The position numbers and the translations under genes are program-made. Source: Grifola frondosa (taxonomy: Eukaryota; Basidiomycota; Agaricomycetes; Polyporales; Grifolaceae). From it: 64,000 nt of DNA. The stretch spans positions 992,001 to 1,056,000 of the forward strand of contig LUGG01000013.1 in assembly GCA_001683735.1 (NCBI GenBank). Reading direction: 5' to 3'. How positions within the stretch are numbered: the stretch's first letter is position 1; every line of letters begins with the position of its first letter. The notes beneath the pieces are model-generated. The model was not told the DNA's origin. It saw only the letters and a program-made list of their open reading frames with translations, and searched no databases. Positions 1 through 11,988 of the stretch are shown here, piece by piece.

Positions 1-578
1 ACCATCACCATACTGAATGCTGAACGTACCACTTTGCTTGACGCTAGTGGAAGAAGATGAAGCCTGATATTTATTCTTTTTAGTGCAGGTCGAGCTGGTG
101 CACGATGAGGACGGAACCCAGAGGTCGGACGAGCCAGTGTCGAAGTCGATGAGGAAGCTCTGACCGGGCGTACCAATGGAGATCGTGCCGGCCCACTCAA
201 CGTCACCGTCCTCGTCAGTCAGAGACTCTGACTGGCGCCTCCTGAGCGACTGGGGCACGGTGGCGAGAGGCTTGATCTCAGCACCTTCCTTGAAGGCCTG
301 GTGGCCAACATTGCGCTCGAGGTTAATCAGGTTCGCTCGGTGCTTACTGTAATGCGGAGCATGAGGTGAGTGTGATAACGCTGCAAATGAGATACCGAGA
401 CGTACTTGATGGTTTTGGCTGTCTGGATGATAGCCTTCTCGAGGTCGAAAGTGCCGTCAGCCTTGGTCAAGGCCCCACGCTTCTCGAGAGGGATACGGAT
501 GCCCGTCGTCTGCGTAATGGGGCTCGCAGAAGCGAGGAGCGCGAGTGCGACGGTGAGCAGGGTAGCCTTGCAGAACAT
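1..578 (-). CDS. Secreted aspartic peptidase (pepsin family A1), 5' part, cut by window edge
   Basis: Secreted acid endopeptidase of the pepsin/polyporopepsin type. The start at 578 opens a hydrophobic signal peptide (MFCKATLLTVALALLASAS), then a propeptide with a dibasic EKR site. An intron of 59 bp (347-405, donor GTACGT) splits the propeptide. After it the frame runs without stop to the window edge through VEWAGTISIGTP and the first catalytic motif FDTGSSDLWVPS, and ends at GTFSIQYGDG, the flap region. The second catalytic Asp and the C-terminal lobe lie outside the window, so the length cannot be judged. What is seen (signal peptide, propeptide, DTGSSDLW, YGDG) makes family membership near certain; the substrate cannot be told. 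Confidence 0.95.
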
Positions 579-2639
579 GGCGTGCGTTGAGAGTGGAAGT
601 GAAAGAGACTGAAGAGACTGTGAGAGGCAGGACTCGAAGAGGGCCTGATGGAGTGCAGCGATGGATAGGCAGGCTTAAATGCGGTTGTGGAGTCGGTTAC
701 CACATGCTTCCATGGCATGGTCCATGCTGCTACGAAGGTGATTCATCTTCAGATAGAGGCAAGACATTGACGCGAATGTCATGGAATCATCCGTTGCAAT
801 CATCCATAATGCTTCCTCCGACAGTGGTCCCAGCGTCCCATTATGATCGTAGTAGTGTGAGGACACAGCACCTCGGACGGAAGCTCGTGCAGCCATACGC
901 TACACTCGGGCGGCTGAATGACTGGACTATCCAACGTGTGGCAGCTCCCGTCACCCGTGTTGTTGCTAGCGGCAAATAAGTTTTGATTACTCGTCGCTGC
1001 TGAACAGTGAAGGCTAAGCTATCGGGCTCTTTGCCGGTGGTCACGGTCAGTGATCGAGAGCTCATCATTTCCGCACGCACGTGGATCCACGATTCGCCAA
1101 TATTGTTACTGCTCCGAGTCGACAACGCGATAGCGATATCTCTCTTGATGCTAGCCGTGCGGCATGTACAGCCTGAGTAGGGTTATCAGCGAGGTCATCT
1201 TCAAGTTCGTAGCTACAAGCACTGCTCGGGACGTGGTCAACTCAACTCGATGCCCGAACAGCTTCTCTATGATGAGTTCTTCCACCATGTGATGTTGCCT
1301 AGGCACCCTACAGCACCGTCTCAGTAGATCTCAGTCCTGCATACTCGACATGCGGAATGCTGCGTAGTGCAGATAATCACATGGCGGAAAGCAGCACCTT
1401 TTCGACATGTCTATCCACGTGCAAAATTCATGTTCTGCCCCAGTGACATCGTTTCATACGTCGGAACTTGGAGGTGGCCGTGGTGAGACCATATGCTTTT
1501 TCGAACATGAGAGAAGTTATCAGCTGGTGCCAATGCGACGAATGTGCAAAATGGAGGTGCGTGATCAGCCGAGATACGTCTGGCGTCTGATCAGGTCTGA
1601 TCGTTGCGCCATCTACAATTATTTCCGTGTCGTACCAGGTCTATTTGGAAATTACGCGGAGTTAATGTCGCAACTCCGTACATGCTCCGTGTTCAGCTCA
1701 CTAGCAAAGTGGTCCTTGGTCATTCAGCGCTCTCTCGGCGATAATTCCAACCCTCTTTTGTCCTAGATGTCGCCGTACCACTTATCTGAGACCTCAGACG
1801 ATGTATATGATACACCCTTTATATCACCTGTCGGTTTAAGGCATGATTGCTAACATGACTAGTGCTGCAGCATCTCCACAGGGCGACACAAACCCCAGGG
1901 TACTCCCGAAATTTACTGCAGAAAGATTACTGGCCTTCACCCGCGTGCAGCTCCTTCACCTATGACAGATTTCACGTTGTGTTTTATGGAGCGACAATCG
2001 GCAAGTACTGCGTCCTGAGAAGTAATCGTCCATGCAGGGAATTCATATAAATCTGTTTAGTCATGTCCGACTCTGATGAGACTTCGATGCAGCCAGAATG
2101 CCGCCCGAACTCACTGTCAACAGTTGTCGGTTAATGACATAGCCAACAGTGAAAATTTATGATGGTTTATTGTCCCCAGTGGATCCCAAACCCGGGAGTC
2201 GCGGACATGTCCATGAAATTCATAGCGAGCGAGCGGCATCCTGACTGCGTATACATTCCTTCCTTTGGTCCCTCCGTCGAGGGTCAGGTGGAATCAGAGC
2301 CACCTTGTCACGGCATGACTAGATTGCGGCTGTGGGAGAAGAATTGTTTAACATTCATTTGTATAACGGGGTGGAAAGGAAGTGGTCCGACGCGATACAC
2401 ACTGAGTATCATTTGCTCTCAGGAAGAACTTCTATCTTGTATAGTTAATGGGTCTGACTTCTTGGTGATGATGTACGCATCACAGCGGTAGCGATGGTTC
2501 AAGTTGACGAATTAGAACAACATTGTAAGCATATCTGGCAATGACATCCAGATAAGACACGGCTGAGATACATTATCTCCAGTGGTAGTCCTCATATTCA
2601 AAGGGATCCCAATTGCGACTGTAGTAGTCGTGTTCTGCC
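579..2639. other. Intergenic stretch with no supported gene
   Basis: About 2 kb upstream of the aspartic peptidase. Open frames exist (for example near 1407-1766 and 2159-2491, +) but their translations show no motif, plausible splice structure or composition that I could link to a protein. The first few hundred bases next to 578 must hold the peptidase promoter; I see no convincing TATA box there. Confidence 0.5.
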
Positions 2640-4075
2640 TGACAAAATCCAGATGCTCTCACGTCGTATTTTCAGTGTTCGCTCTCATGGGACAGGATTT
2701 TATATGCCTCTGCAACAAGCTTGAAATTTTCGGCTATGCTGCCCTGCAAAGAATATTGTTAATACTTTCAGAAGGCCGTAGGGAGGAACGAACATTGTCA
2801 GGATCATGTTTCCATGGCTGGACACCATGGTGCAGCCAACACATCTCAGTTAGTCGGTAGCATGGCAGAATCCATGTTCCAACGAACCGAGGATCTTATA
2901 GTAGTCTTTTTCTATAAAGCGGTCCATCATGGCAGCCTGCTCCGCCCTCAATGGTTCGACTTCGACCGCCCATAGATCGCTGACATTCATTTTTGGGGTG
3001 CTGTGTTCAATGGTTGAACGGAAATCGTCGATGGCTGAATCGAATAGCTCAAGACCGACGTATATACGCGCGCGACGAAGATGTGCCTTGAATTAGCCTG
3101 GATGTAACGTCAACGTTACATTAACATCCTTGAGTCCCTCGGAGAATAGTTTGAGCTATCCATCGCATGATCAAAAGGGTCTCTAGTCCAACATGAACCA
3201 AGACTAACCTTTAATTTCGCAAGCTCGGTTCAGCAAGAGTATTGTTCACATTATATACCCATTCCCTTCGTCCTCATTGGAGGATACAAGCTGAATGCAC
3301 ATGGAGATTGGCCTATGAAGCAGTGGGATCAAGGGAGTCCAGATCAGACGCGCGATGGCGTTATTTCATAGGTCATCGCGGAGCAATTGATTCCCAGTCT
3401 CTTAGGTATGTGATGCGAGATCGGAGCGCAAGCTCGCGTATTATCTGGATCTAACTGCAGTAGTGCGACGATTTGGTTGAGCGCTTTTGGGAGTTCTGCT
3501 TGCAGGAAAAGTACCAGTGCTCGCAGGATCAGAGCTTCCACATGTGTAGATGATTCTCGTAACAAATTGCTTCAAAACATGCAACGTCAATGACGGCTGA
3601 GGTACAAACTAAGCGATAGAACGCACTGAGCCTCTTTCGTCGCTGCATCCCATCTTCCTTCAGCGACTTGCAAACCTAAACCCAACATCGTATCTCCATC
3701 GGTGCATCGTTGCCTTCTTCCGCGTATACCCTCAAGCATGATTCGTACGCGCTTATCGCCATACGCCAGTGTTTGCGTGAACGAGCTCCCCGATAGGCTT
3801 CCGAGTGATTTTCCAAGTCGACGATACGGCGCTTCAAGGTGATGGCATCCAAGTTTGCAATGATAGCACCTCGCGAATAGCGTGCAACGCTGAAGACGGT
3901 GATTCTAAAAGAAAGTGACAGCGAGCTATGTGGACGGGGACGAGATTGACGGCTGATAGCCCCTCTGCATGTATGCCAGCTGGAAGTCTCGCAGAGCAGC
4001 GGCGTATTCCTGAGATGATGCATATGCGATTCCGCGAGTTGTGTAGAGGCCTGGTATGACTGGGTCTGTTGCTAT
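2640..4075 (-). pseudogene. DNAJC7-like TPR plus J-domain co-chaperone, decayed
   Basis: Read on the minus strand, pieces in different frames line up as one TPR/J-domain protein (DNAJC7/Tpr2 type, an Hsp70/Hsp90 co-chaperone). Near 4070-3990 is a TPR unit (EYAAALRDFQLAYMQ), then IARCHFLLESPSSAL in another frame, then KRRIVDLENHSEAYRGA, EGRWDAATKEAQCVLSL, a likely intron, and VEALILRALVLF. Further on are LLLNRACEIK, HLRRARIYVGLELFDSAI and the J-domain entry KDYYKILG, followed by relics KHDPDN (in place of HPD) and FKLVAEAYKILS. At least three frame changes, an in-frame TAA before FKAHLRRAR and a TGA in the J domain break it. The domain order TPR then J matches the family. The 5' end is not identifiable. 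Family assignment is strong and the pseudogene status is clear. Confidence 0.8.
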
Positions 4076-4564
4076 AGAAAACATAGATTAATATGGGTGG
4101 TTCGAAAGCAAGGAACAAGACAAACAAATGGCATTTGTCAGGCCAAGTTTGAAACAAATATTAAACCGAAATCAATTGATTTACAAGTGTAAAGTGCGCT
4201 CACAGGCGCTGACATATCTAAGCGTGTGAGACGCGGCACATCTGTTAATATCGCAGGATAAGTCGCCCTATCACGATATTATTACACAGTCATTGGATGG
4301 ATATGGATGGGGCCAACCTTATGCAAAAATTTGGTCTTGCTGTTCCTGGTCGAAACAATGCGCTGCGGTTGAGTACGCCGTCCCCAGAATATTAGTAGTC
4401 ACGAGTGCACATTGAATGATCGAAGTTTGCGTCCAAGACTTCCAGCTTCCAGTGCGGCAATACCCAGATTGAATTCATCAATGGAATAGAAGCCATTTGG
4501 CCTGAAACATTCGGGGCCTCTCATGACACGTGCACGTGGGGTATGAAATCGAATTTTACCATTG
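4076..4564. other. Gap between the DNAJC7 relic and VMA16
   Basis: No gene supported. It would contain the 3' untranslated region of VMA16 (stop at 4565-4567) and the lost 5' end of the DNAJC7-like pseudogene. No repeat or terminator-like structure stands out. Confidence 0.4.
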
Positions 4565-5537
4565 TCAGTGTACAAAAGGTGAAACAACAGCAATAGCGGG
4601 CGCAGCAGCTCCGAACTCGCCAGCTCTGCTAACCATGAGAAGGCCAACTAATATGCATTTAACATGTCTTTCAAACAGATACATTAAGAGGTCGACTCAC
4701 CAATCAAGCCAAAAAGACCCAAGATGCTGCCGAATACCTCCACAATAAGAATTTTCACGAAGAGATCTGGGTCTGCGGCGTCTGCGAGCGCGGCTGTCGA
4801 GCCCGAGATGCCAACACAAACTCCACACAACAGATTGCATGCGCCAACCGTCAGTCCGCCCCAGAAGAGAGCAAAACCTGTAATCAGAGTATAAACACCT
4901 GTGCAACAAGAACGGCGAAGATAATCACCCGTGAAATAATTCTCGCGCGTGAATAGCAGCGTGTCGGGCACGCTTGTCAATCGGGCAGAGTATACTATCC
5001 CAATAATCTTCACGGAGGCACCATATGAGGGCATAATGATGAGGCTGAGTAGAAACAACTTACAACACCGTAGATAGCTACCACCTCGCAAAAGATAATA
5101 CTGATATGCGTCTTAGCAGACTGGAGTGCACTGCTGCAAAATGGAAGCACACCTAATCAAATTCTTTGTTCGTATCCGCGGAGCCCTCACGCCTCCACCA
5201 AGGATCGACGAACCAGTGATGAAGATTCCCCTGGCAAACCAGTCACATGAATATCTTGAGTTCGAATCAATTAGCCCGATGACTACGCGCACCATCCCGC
5301 ACCCAGCACGCTCAGCCCTATGCACAAACCAATTCCTACTGAAGCCCAGGCATATGGACTCGTCTCCTCCAAGAAGCGACCAACATTGAAGGCTTCACCC
5401 GAACCTAATGAACGGTCAATGTGCGCTGAGAACTGAAGGTGGGACTTCAACGTACCTGTGAAGAGAAGATATAATGCGATCACTATAACCAGGAACGTCG
5501 GAAGCCCATAAGTGTAATATGAAGAGTACAAGCCCAT
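4565..5537 (-). CDS. VMA16: V-type proton ATPase proteolipid subunit c''
   Basis: Membrane proteolipid of the V0 rotor that moves protons into the vacuole, Golgi and endosomes. Seven exons can be joined without a frame break: 5456-5537, 5293-5404, 5153-5230, 5064-5100, 4929-5007, 4701-4877 and 4565-4647, with introns of 51-62 bp, all GT-AG. The product has the expected transmembrane hairpins: an N-terminal segment [15 protein letters not shown], then [33 protein letters not shown], and [12 protein letters not shown] carrying the buried Glu that binds the proton. It ends with [29 protein letters not shown] and [13 protein letters not shown]. Length and order match c'' rather than c. The start at 5537 lies 199 bp from the divergent ARFRP1 start. 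The gene looks intact. Confidence 0.97.
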
Positions 5538-5736
5538 CGCCTTCGATGCTATGAACGTACTCGAATACGGTGACTGCAGTGTGCACGGCGCGGTGATGAA
5601 TGCGCTGGTGGCTGAGCGTAGTTTGGGCGTGTTTGGCGACTACTTATTTATTTACTTATCTATTTACGTGGGTGTTAATTATGTGGTTTCTAGGGGATGT
5701 ATACTTACAGACTTACACGTCCATGTCCGCCTGGCG
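5538..5736. promoter_or_regulatory. Shared divergent promoter of VMA16 and ARFRP1
   Basis: The 199 bp between two divergent start codons must carry both core promoters and both 5' leaders. It includes a T/A-rich run near 5640-5690 and a TTACTTATTTATTTACTTATC-like series. No other feature is visible. A shared promoter follows from the geometry and was not measured. Confidence 0.5.
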
Positions 5737-6721
5737 ATGTACCATTTGCTGAAAGGTTTTCACGAGTATTTGACAAGGTGGGTTGGTCTTGTATCCGCTT
5801 GGGTCTTCTCATGCAAATTTATTAGAAAGGAAGAGTTCTCGGTCATCATCATTGGCCTGGATGGCGCCGGGAAGACAGTATGTACTCTTCCACATATTTC
5901 CGTTGATCCCAAATAGTAACCACGAACGATGTTCAGACGTTGCTAGAGAAGATTAAGACTCTGTATAATGATACCCCGGGTCTTGCCCCAGATAAGATAG
6001 CCCCCACTGGGCCAGAACAGTGCGTACAAATCAAATCCATGCTTGAATCCTGCAAGCTGCTCACCAAGAGTCTGTATCTCATGATAGTGGGAAAGATCAT
6101 GCTACCCTCCACTATATTGCAATTCTGGGACTTGGGCGGGCAGCGAGGCATCCGTTCTATTTGGCATAAGTACTACGATGATTGTCACGCTGTTGTGTAT
6201 GTGATAGATGCATCTGATCGAGAGAGACTGAGCGAGGGATGGGAAGTATTCGGTACGTGTGCCTGTGTTGTCGTGACACTCGATGCAAAGTGCTAATGAT
6301 GTGCAAGGGATCTAAGACTCTGTCCTTTCTGCACCCCAAATTCTCGGCGTGCCCCTCTTGCTCTTGGCCAACAAGCAAGATAGCCCATAGCTTGTCTGTG
6401 GAAGAAATCCGTAATGACTATGAGGAATGGCATAGACGGAAGCTGGACAGTGCAAGACGGAGCTATGGAGAGGAGATGGAAATGGAGCACCGCCGCGAAC
6501 GCATTGCCAGCTTGGATGTCATGGGAATTTCCGCACTGGAAGGGTGTGTGACGTGATCACTTTATTGTGTTTAAACTCATTCAGAGTCGTAGGACTGGAG
6601 TACGAGCTGCAGTGGACTGGCTTTTCATCCGGGTGCAGAATAGTAGACGTCGGTATGTGTTTCAAGTTCATATGCTTTCATCGCTTGATCTAATTGTCAA
6701 GTCAGGGATGAGTCAAGATAG
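5737..6721 (+). CDS. ARF-related small GTPase (ARFRP1 / yeast Arl3 type), two apparent frame breaks
   Basis: Golgi GTPase of the ARFRP1/Arl3 group, which in yeast recruits Arl1 and golgins to the trans-Golgi. Seen in order: MYHLLKGFHEYLTR, intron, FSVIIIGLDGAGKT (P-loop), intron, TLLEKIKTLYND, the switch II motif FWDLGGQRG, HAVVYVIDASDRERLSEGW, VPLLLLANKQD (NKxD), EEIRNDYEEWHRRKL and the C-terminal ALEG/TGVRAAVDWLFIRVQNSRR. The Met-Tyr start instead of Met-Gly fits this family, which is N-acetylated and not myristoylated. Two spots do not stay in frame: near 6005-6017, where the VGQN motif is out of frame, and near 6388-6395, just after NKQD. Both are one- or two-base offsets and could be sequencing errors or early decay. 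The last exon ends RRDESR, stop at 6719-6721. Confidence 0.88.
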
Positions 6722-7070
6722 CTGTCTTTTTATCGTCATATAGTGGGTTGGGTTGCTTGTACGATTAGGATGTACATAGTAATAATCCTGAGTCAATGTT
6801 GGCTTCATTGTTCAAGTTACGCTTGAACGTGCATCTCCCGAAATGCCAATGTGACGGTGACTGGATGTTAGAACAATTTGAACGGAAGCAGATTTATGCG
6901 GCGCAGAGGTTCACTGTATTTGATCGAGACGCGCATGCATCCTCGCGACGCGGCGAGACTTCTACGCGTGCGACCACTGACTGGAGATTCTGAATACAAC
7001 GAGTCGCTCTGATTCCTGAAGTTATACCACTTGATATCCATCGACGCATGAGTGTCGTCGATGTGTGCAC

Positions 7071-10000
7071 ATGTCTCGTGAACATCCCGCGCGTTACCAG
7101 GCTATGCGTGACGATGAAGAGTTCGAGCCGGTCAGGTTAGCACTTCCCCAGCCAGACCCCCATGACTTCTTCATCTTAACTCTCTTACAGGCATTACGAG
7201 GATTTCACTACTATAGGTGCATGTGCTGCATTTTTCTGAGAGCTAGGCGACTGATCCGGGTGTGCAGATTGGATTCAGGACTCCATCATTGAAAGGAATA
7301 GGAGACTGAGAACTGCGCGAAAGCTCTACGCGATACATCGAGGGCCAAGAGTGAAGTTACGTTTGCTTGGATATGGTCGAAGTTCCGGAAAGTCATAGAT
7401 GCTGGGCAGAGTTGGTTCGTGGTCAGTCTTGTCGGTGCGTTGTTACCTCTTTGATCTTGCATGACCGTGCTAAATGTATTTAGGAATGTGCATTGGGTTG
7501 AATGCTGCTATCATCTCAATCATTACCGAATGGCTCTCCGACATCAAAATGGGATATTGTTCCGATGGATGGTGGCTGAACCAGCAGTTCTGCTGCTGGG
7601 AGATTGAAGGCGGGGATGGGAACGTCTGTGATTCGTGGCATCCCTGGAGTGAAGCCACGCCAGCAAGATGGGCAATCTACGTGCTATTCGCAGTGTGTTG
7701 TCTACGTTCATGTTTGATGTGGCTTGTAGCTAACGGCTTTGCAATCAAGACCGGTTTCTCCTTTGTGGCTGCACATCTGGTGCGATCCATTGCGAAGTAC
7801 GCCGCCGGCTCCGGCATTTCAGAAATCAAGTGCATCATTGCAGGATTTATCATGAAGGGCTATCTTGGTTTTTGGACATTCTTCATCAAGAGTATCACTC
7901 TGGTGTGTATTGTGTCTGCACCTGAGCATCCGAGTCACGTTTACACAGCATAGCCTCTAGTTATCGCCTCTGGTCTATCAGTCGGCAAGGAAGGCCCTTC
8001 GGTTCACGTTGCCTGTTGTATTGGTAACCTAGTTGCCGGTCTCTTCAAGAGATTCTCGCGAAGTCAGGGTAAGCTGTGAATATTCTATCACGAAGTACAT
8101 TGACTCACCTCTTTTTGTAGTCAAAATGAGAGAAATGTTGACCGCCTCGAGTGCTGCGGGTGTTGCGGTCGCGTTTGGCTCTCCCATCGGAGGCGTGCTA
8201 TTTTCTATCGAGGTATGCCGAATGTCGTATAACAATTTGTTCAATGATTGATCAATGCGCAGGAAATGAGCAGCATATTTAGTATAAAAACTATGTGGAG
8301 GAGCTTCTTCTGTGCGTTAATGGCCACGGTAACACTATCAGTGAGCAATAAGGTTCTTCTCGTATTCGACTCCTTACCTCTGCCCGTTCCAGGCGATGAA
8401 TCCATACCGGAGCGGCAAACTCGTATTATTCTCAGTAACGTACGACAGGGACTGGCACTTCTTCGAAATAATGTTCTTCATCATCTTGGGTATTTTCGGG
8501 GTGCGTGGCTCTATCCTAACATGCATATTTCCTTAGTCATAATTGTTTTTCAGGGCCTGTATGGCGCGTTCGTTGTTAAATTTAATCTACAGGTTGCGGC
8601 ATTCCGTAAACGATATTTGGGGAACTATCCAGTTGCAGAAGCAGTCACGTTAGCAACTGTCACTGCAATGGTTGGGTGGTTTAATCGTTTCCTGCGCATA
8701 GACATGACAGAAAGTATGGAGATCCTGTTCCGCGAATGCGACGGGGGCGGTGACTATGATAACCTTTGCCAGTGAGTTCTTGAATACTTTTTACGTCTTT
8801 CTTTATCTGACAGTAACTACCCAGAACCTCTGTTCAGTGGTCTATGGCGAACTCACTTTTCATTGCCACTATCATGAGGATGTGCCTAGTTGTAGTTTCG
8901 TACGGCTGCAAAGTTCCTGCTGGGATATTTGTCCCATCTATGGCGATAGGCGCAACGTTCGGCCGGATGGTCGGCATCATGGTCAAGGCTATGAATCGGT
9001 ATATGTTGTGATCTCTGACACAGTCTTTTGGTCTGATATTTCTCTAGCGCATATCCTGAATCGGGCATATTTGCTGTCTGCCAGCCGGATGTGCCATGCA
9101 TAACTCCTGGGGCATATGCATTCCTCGGTGCCGCTGCTGCTCTCAGGTGAGATACTCTGTCCGATTTGTACAAGAGCCACATTGATTGCAGTATTTCAGT
9201 GGAGTAATGAGACTTACTGTCACCGTGGTCGTTATCATGTTCGAATTGACTGGCGCGCTGACTTATATTTTGCCCACGATGGTTGTGTCTACCTCCTCTT
9301 CCATTTGGTGATACTCATCATGACCATAGATTGTGTTACTCGTCACCAAAGCTGTCGGAGATTTTTTGGGTACTAACGGGATTGCAGACGAGATGATCCG
9401 ATTCAATGGCTACCCTTTCCTCGAGAAGGATGATCATGCATACAATGTCCCAGGTTTGTCTTTGTCTTTTTATCTCATTCGGAGCTTACCAGTAGCAGTG
9501 TCTCGGGTGATGAAGATGGACTTGCAGACACTTCCAGTATCAGGCCTACGAGTGTGTGATCTTGGTGAGTCAAAAGTCTTAAACAAAGAAGTTTTTGCTC
9601 ATCGGAGAGCACAGAGGAGAGATTGGCAGCTACCGATGTCAAGGGGTTCCCAATAATTTCGATCGACGGGAACCGCACACTCATGGGATTCATTGATCGC
9701 ACAGAGTTGCGATACGTCTTGGGTATTGCGAACACCTGCACCTACACGACGTGTGACATAACTGATGAATATCGCGACTCAGATAAGGCACGAAAGATGC
9801 AAGATATCTCTCCTGAGACTTCTTGTTCATTCGCCTCGGACGCAGAGGACCATGAAGAGGTCGAGTTCTCCGGAATTGCTACAGGGCCTGCTGTTGGCAT
9901 TGACGAAGACATTTCCATGGAGATCATCGAAACGACTGCGACACCAGATATCCTCAAACTGTGGCCATGGGTGAACCAGGTGAGTATTTCACATATGTTC

Positions 10001-10357
10001 TGGACATAACTGAGAATGCCGTATCACAGACTCCTCTGACTGTTTCTCCTCAACTTCCACTGGAGGTGGTCATGCAACTGTTCAAGCGGATGGGGTACGC
10101 TGGTTTTTCTTTGCCTTCTAACATATTCTGACCGGCTCTGTAGTCCTAGAGTAGTCCTTGTAGAAGACCATGGAGCGCTGGCAGGGCTTGTCACCATCAA
10201 GGACGTCTTGCGGTTCACCATGACTGAGCAGGATGATGCACATTCACCATGGAATGAGCAGCGCTTCGATGATGTTGTAGACGAAGCGTGGACATGGACG
10301 AGCAATATGGCCGACAATGTCTGGTCATGGTGCCGGAGGCTCGTGAGGCGATCGTAA
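7071..10357 (+). CDS. CLC-type chloride/proton exchanger with two CBS domains (Gef1-like)
   Basis: Endomembrane Cl-/H+ antiporter of the CLC-3/4/5 and yeast Gef1 branch. It supplies counter-anions for V-ATPase acidification. About 14 exons can be followed. Motifs: [13 protein letters not shown] (N-terminus), [56 protein letters not shown] with the gating Glu near 7990, [20 protein letters not shown] (proton-glutamate region), [13 protein letters not shown] near 8925, and [15 protein letters not shown]. Two CBS domains follow: [16 protein letters not shown] to GFPIISIDG (9500-9720), and [14 protein letters not shown] to [10 protein letters not shown] (10050-10220). It ends VRRS, stop 10355-10357. 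One frame break is needed between ERNRRL and the following [14 protein letters not shown] (about 7295-7345). Everything after it reads through, so the gene is probably functional and the break an error. Confidence 0.93.
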
Positions 10358-10608
10358 TTTATCTCGTACAATTCGTAATAATACAATATATCACAATACC
10401 CTTGTCTCGACATGGCTCTCATTACGGTGGTGATGCAAGCAGGGACTGGCTTGCGCGAATGTTGTATCGTAGATGGTCCGTGAGTGGGGCTTCATGTATA
10501 TTCCGACGTATCCAGGTCGTAATCAATGATCATATTCATTGACTGGGCATATGCTTCACCAACAATGCCCGTTAGCATCTGAAATATCGGCGACAGTGTC
10601 CATCATAC
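10358..10608. other. Short gap between the CLC gene and the Ser-rich gene
   Basis: Convergent 3' ends meet here. The stretch is AT-rich just after the CLC stop (AATACAATATATCACAATAC), probably its polyadenylation region. No gene seen. Confidence 0.4.
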
Positions 10609-11988
10609 TTAACTGGGATGCCACGGAGTATCAAAGGTACCCGCCCGCGACGGCCGCGAGGCAACGGAGGTTCTCAAGGGGGTGCTGGCCCTTGGGATGC
10701 TGCTGTGTCTCTTCTGGCTGTCGAGCGTTCCCTGCCGGGATGGTCCGTACGGATGTGCCACGATGGAGGTCATCCCCGTGCTAATACTGTCAAAAGTACC
10801 GCTCCGGGAAGTACCATACGAACGAGGTGTAGAAGCCGATTGGGTACTGTGTCTGCTCGGGCTCCTCGCAGATTGACGGACAGCGCTCTCCATGAGGCAT
10901 CTGGGGCATTGCTGGCCGTGGCAGACGTGACGTGTCCGGCGGGCAGCTGGTTACGAATATTGTCAGATCGTCGCTAAACGGTGCAAAATTTGTTGGTACT
11001 CACTCTCCGGGATTGCTGGGAGGGACGAGATGGAAGACGCTGGGGACGAGTTGAGCGTAACCGAGACTTCATGAGGACAAGCAATCAAAATTCACGAGCA
11101 AGATCAACAAAAGAATTGACAGACCAGGAGACGCGTAGACAGGACTGGGCATTGTTAGTCGACGTAAAGAGACATCCAAAGAGCTAAGTAGGCTGTCTAC
11201 AGCAGTGTGTGAGCACTGAGAAAGATAATGAGAGAACACAATTGCGTACCAACTGTCTTCGCGGCAGCAATAACTTGGGAATGAGTGACTGGATACTGTC
11301 CAAGGTCCATCTGAAGAGCATTATGCGACGGACTCATTTCGCGACTCGTTGGCAGAGGACTTGCTGCCTTGGTATACACTGAGGATGTATCAGATTCAGT
11401 CATGATCCCCTTCGGTGTTTTATATTTCTTACCCATTTCCAGTGTCTCAGTTGACTGAGGTGAGTAGCGGCTACCAGATCTTTGAAAGAGCGACTCCCAT
11501 CGCGTGATCTAAACGCGTAGGCCTTCTGTAGGACAAAATACCAAACGCGTGAGCGGGCTGCGGTTTAGAAGGTTATCGTTGTACCTCGATAGCCTCGTGT
11601 ACTCTTATAGCTTCTTTCTTGTACGTAGTCGCTTTACCGAGGGCATCGAATTGAGAGATATAAGACCCGAAGTGGTCAGAAAATTCGACCAGCTTCTCTC
11701 GAGTAGTGTCGAGTCTGCCCATATGTCAGAATATTGAAGGATGTTGTATGAGACTACTCACAAGTTAAGGCAGTACTGCAACTCATTCCTGACATCTGGT
11801 GGGAGAGCGTGCTGACATTTCTGGAAGGAAGTCAACGCCTTGGCTTTGTATGTGTCTCCTTCACGTATCCGATTTTGATACATCGACTCTCGGACGTGTC
11901 GTGGTCTAAACTTTGAGACAAAGTTTATTGTGGCTTTTCCGAAACTAGAGCTTGGCGCCTGCGCCTTCTTGTCGTGAACACGATCCAT
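10609..11988 (-). CDS. Uncharacterised protein with Ser/Arg-rich C-terminal tail
   Basis: Function not recognised. Exon 1 starts at 11988 (MDRVHDKKAQAPSSSFG) and runs through FQKCQHALPPDVRNEL. An intron with donor GTGAGT near 11761 joins it to LLDTTREKLVEFSDHFG and SYISQFDALGKATTYKKEA, and another to KAYAFRSRDGSRSFKDL. The region 11197-11436 encodes MGKKYKTPKGIMTESDTSS. The last part, 10609-10893, is rich in Ser, Arg, Thr and Pro with repeated SRxGTFD/SRQGTLD motifs (GTSRSGTFDS, PSRQGTLDS, PSRAGTFDT). The middle is helical in character, the tail low-complexity and probably disordered. The join between 10893 and 11197 is unclear and may contain a frame change. It could be a cytoplasmic scaffold, but nothing proves this. 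Confidence 0.5.

Noticed and set aside
1407..2860. Plus-strand frames upstream of the DNAJC7 relic
   Set aside because: No motif, no splice logic, and part of them is antisense to the J-domain relic at 2660-2760.
5008..5091. Retained-intron form of VMA16 (frame starting [10 protein letters not shown])
   Set aside because: Removing the 56 bp GT-AG intron 5008-5063 restores the conserved [14 protein letters not shown] segment, so the longer frame is only intron read-through.
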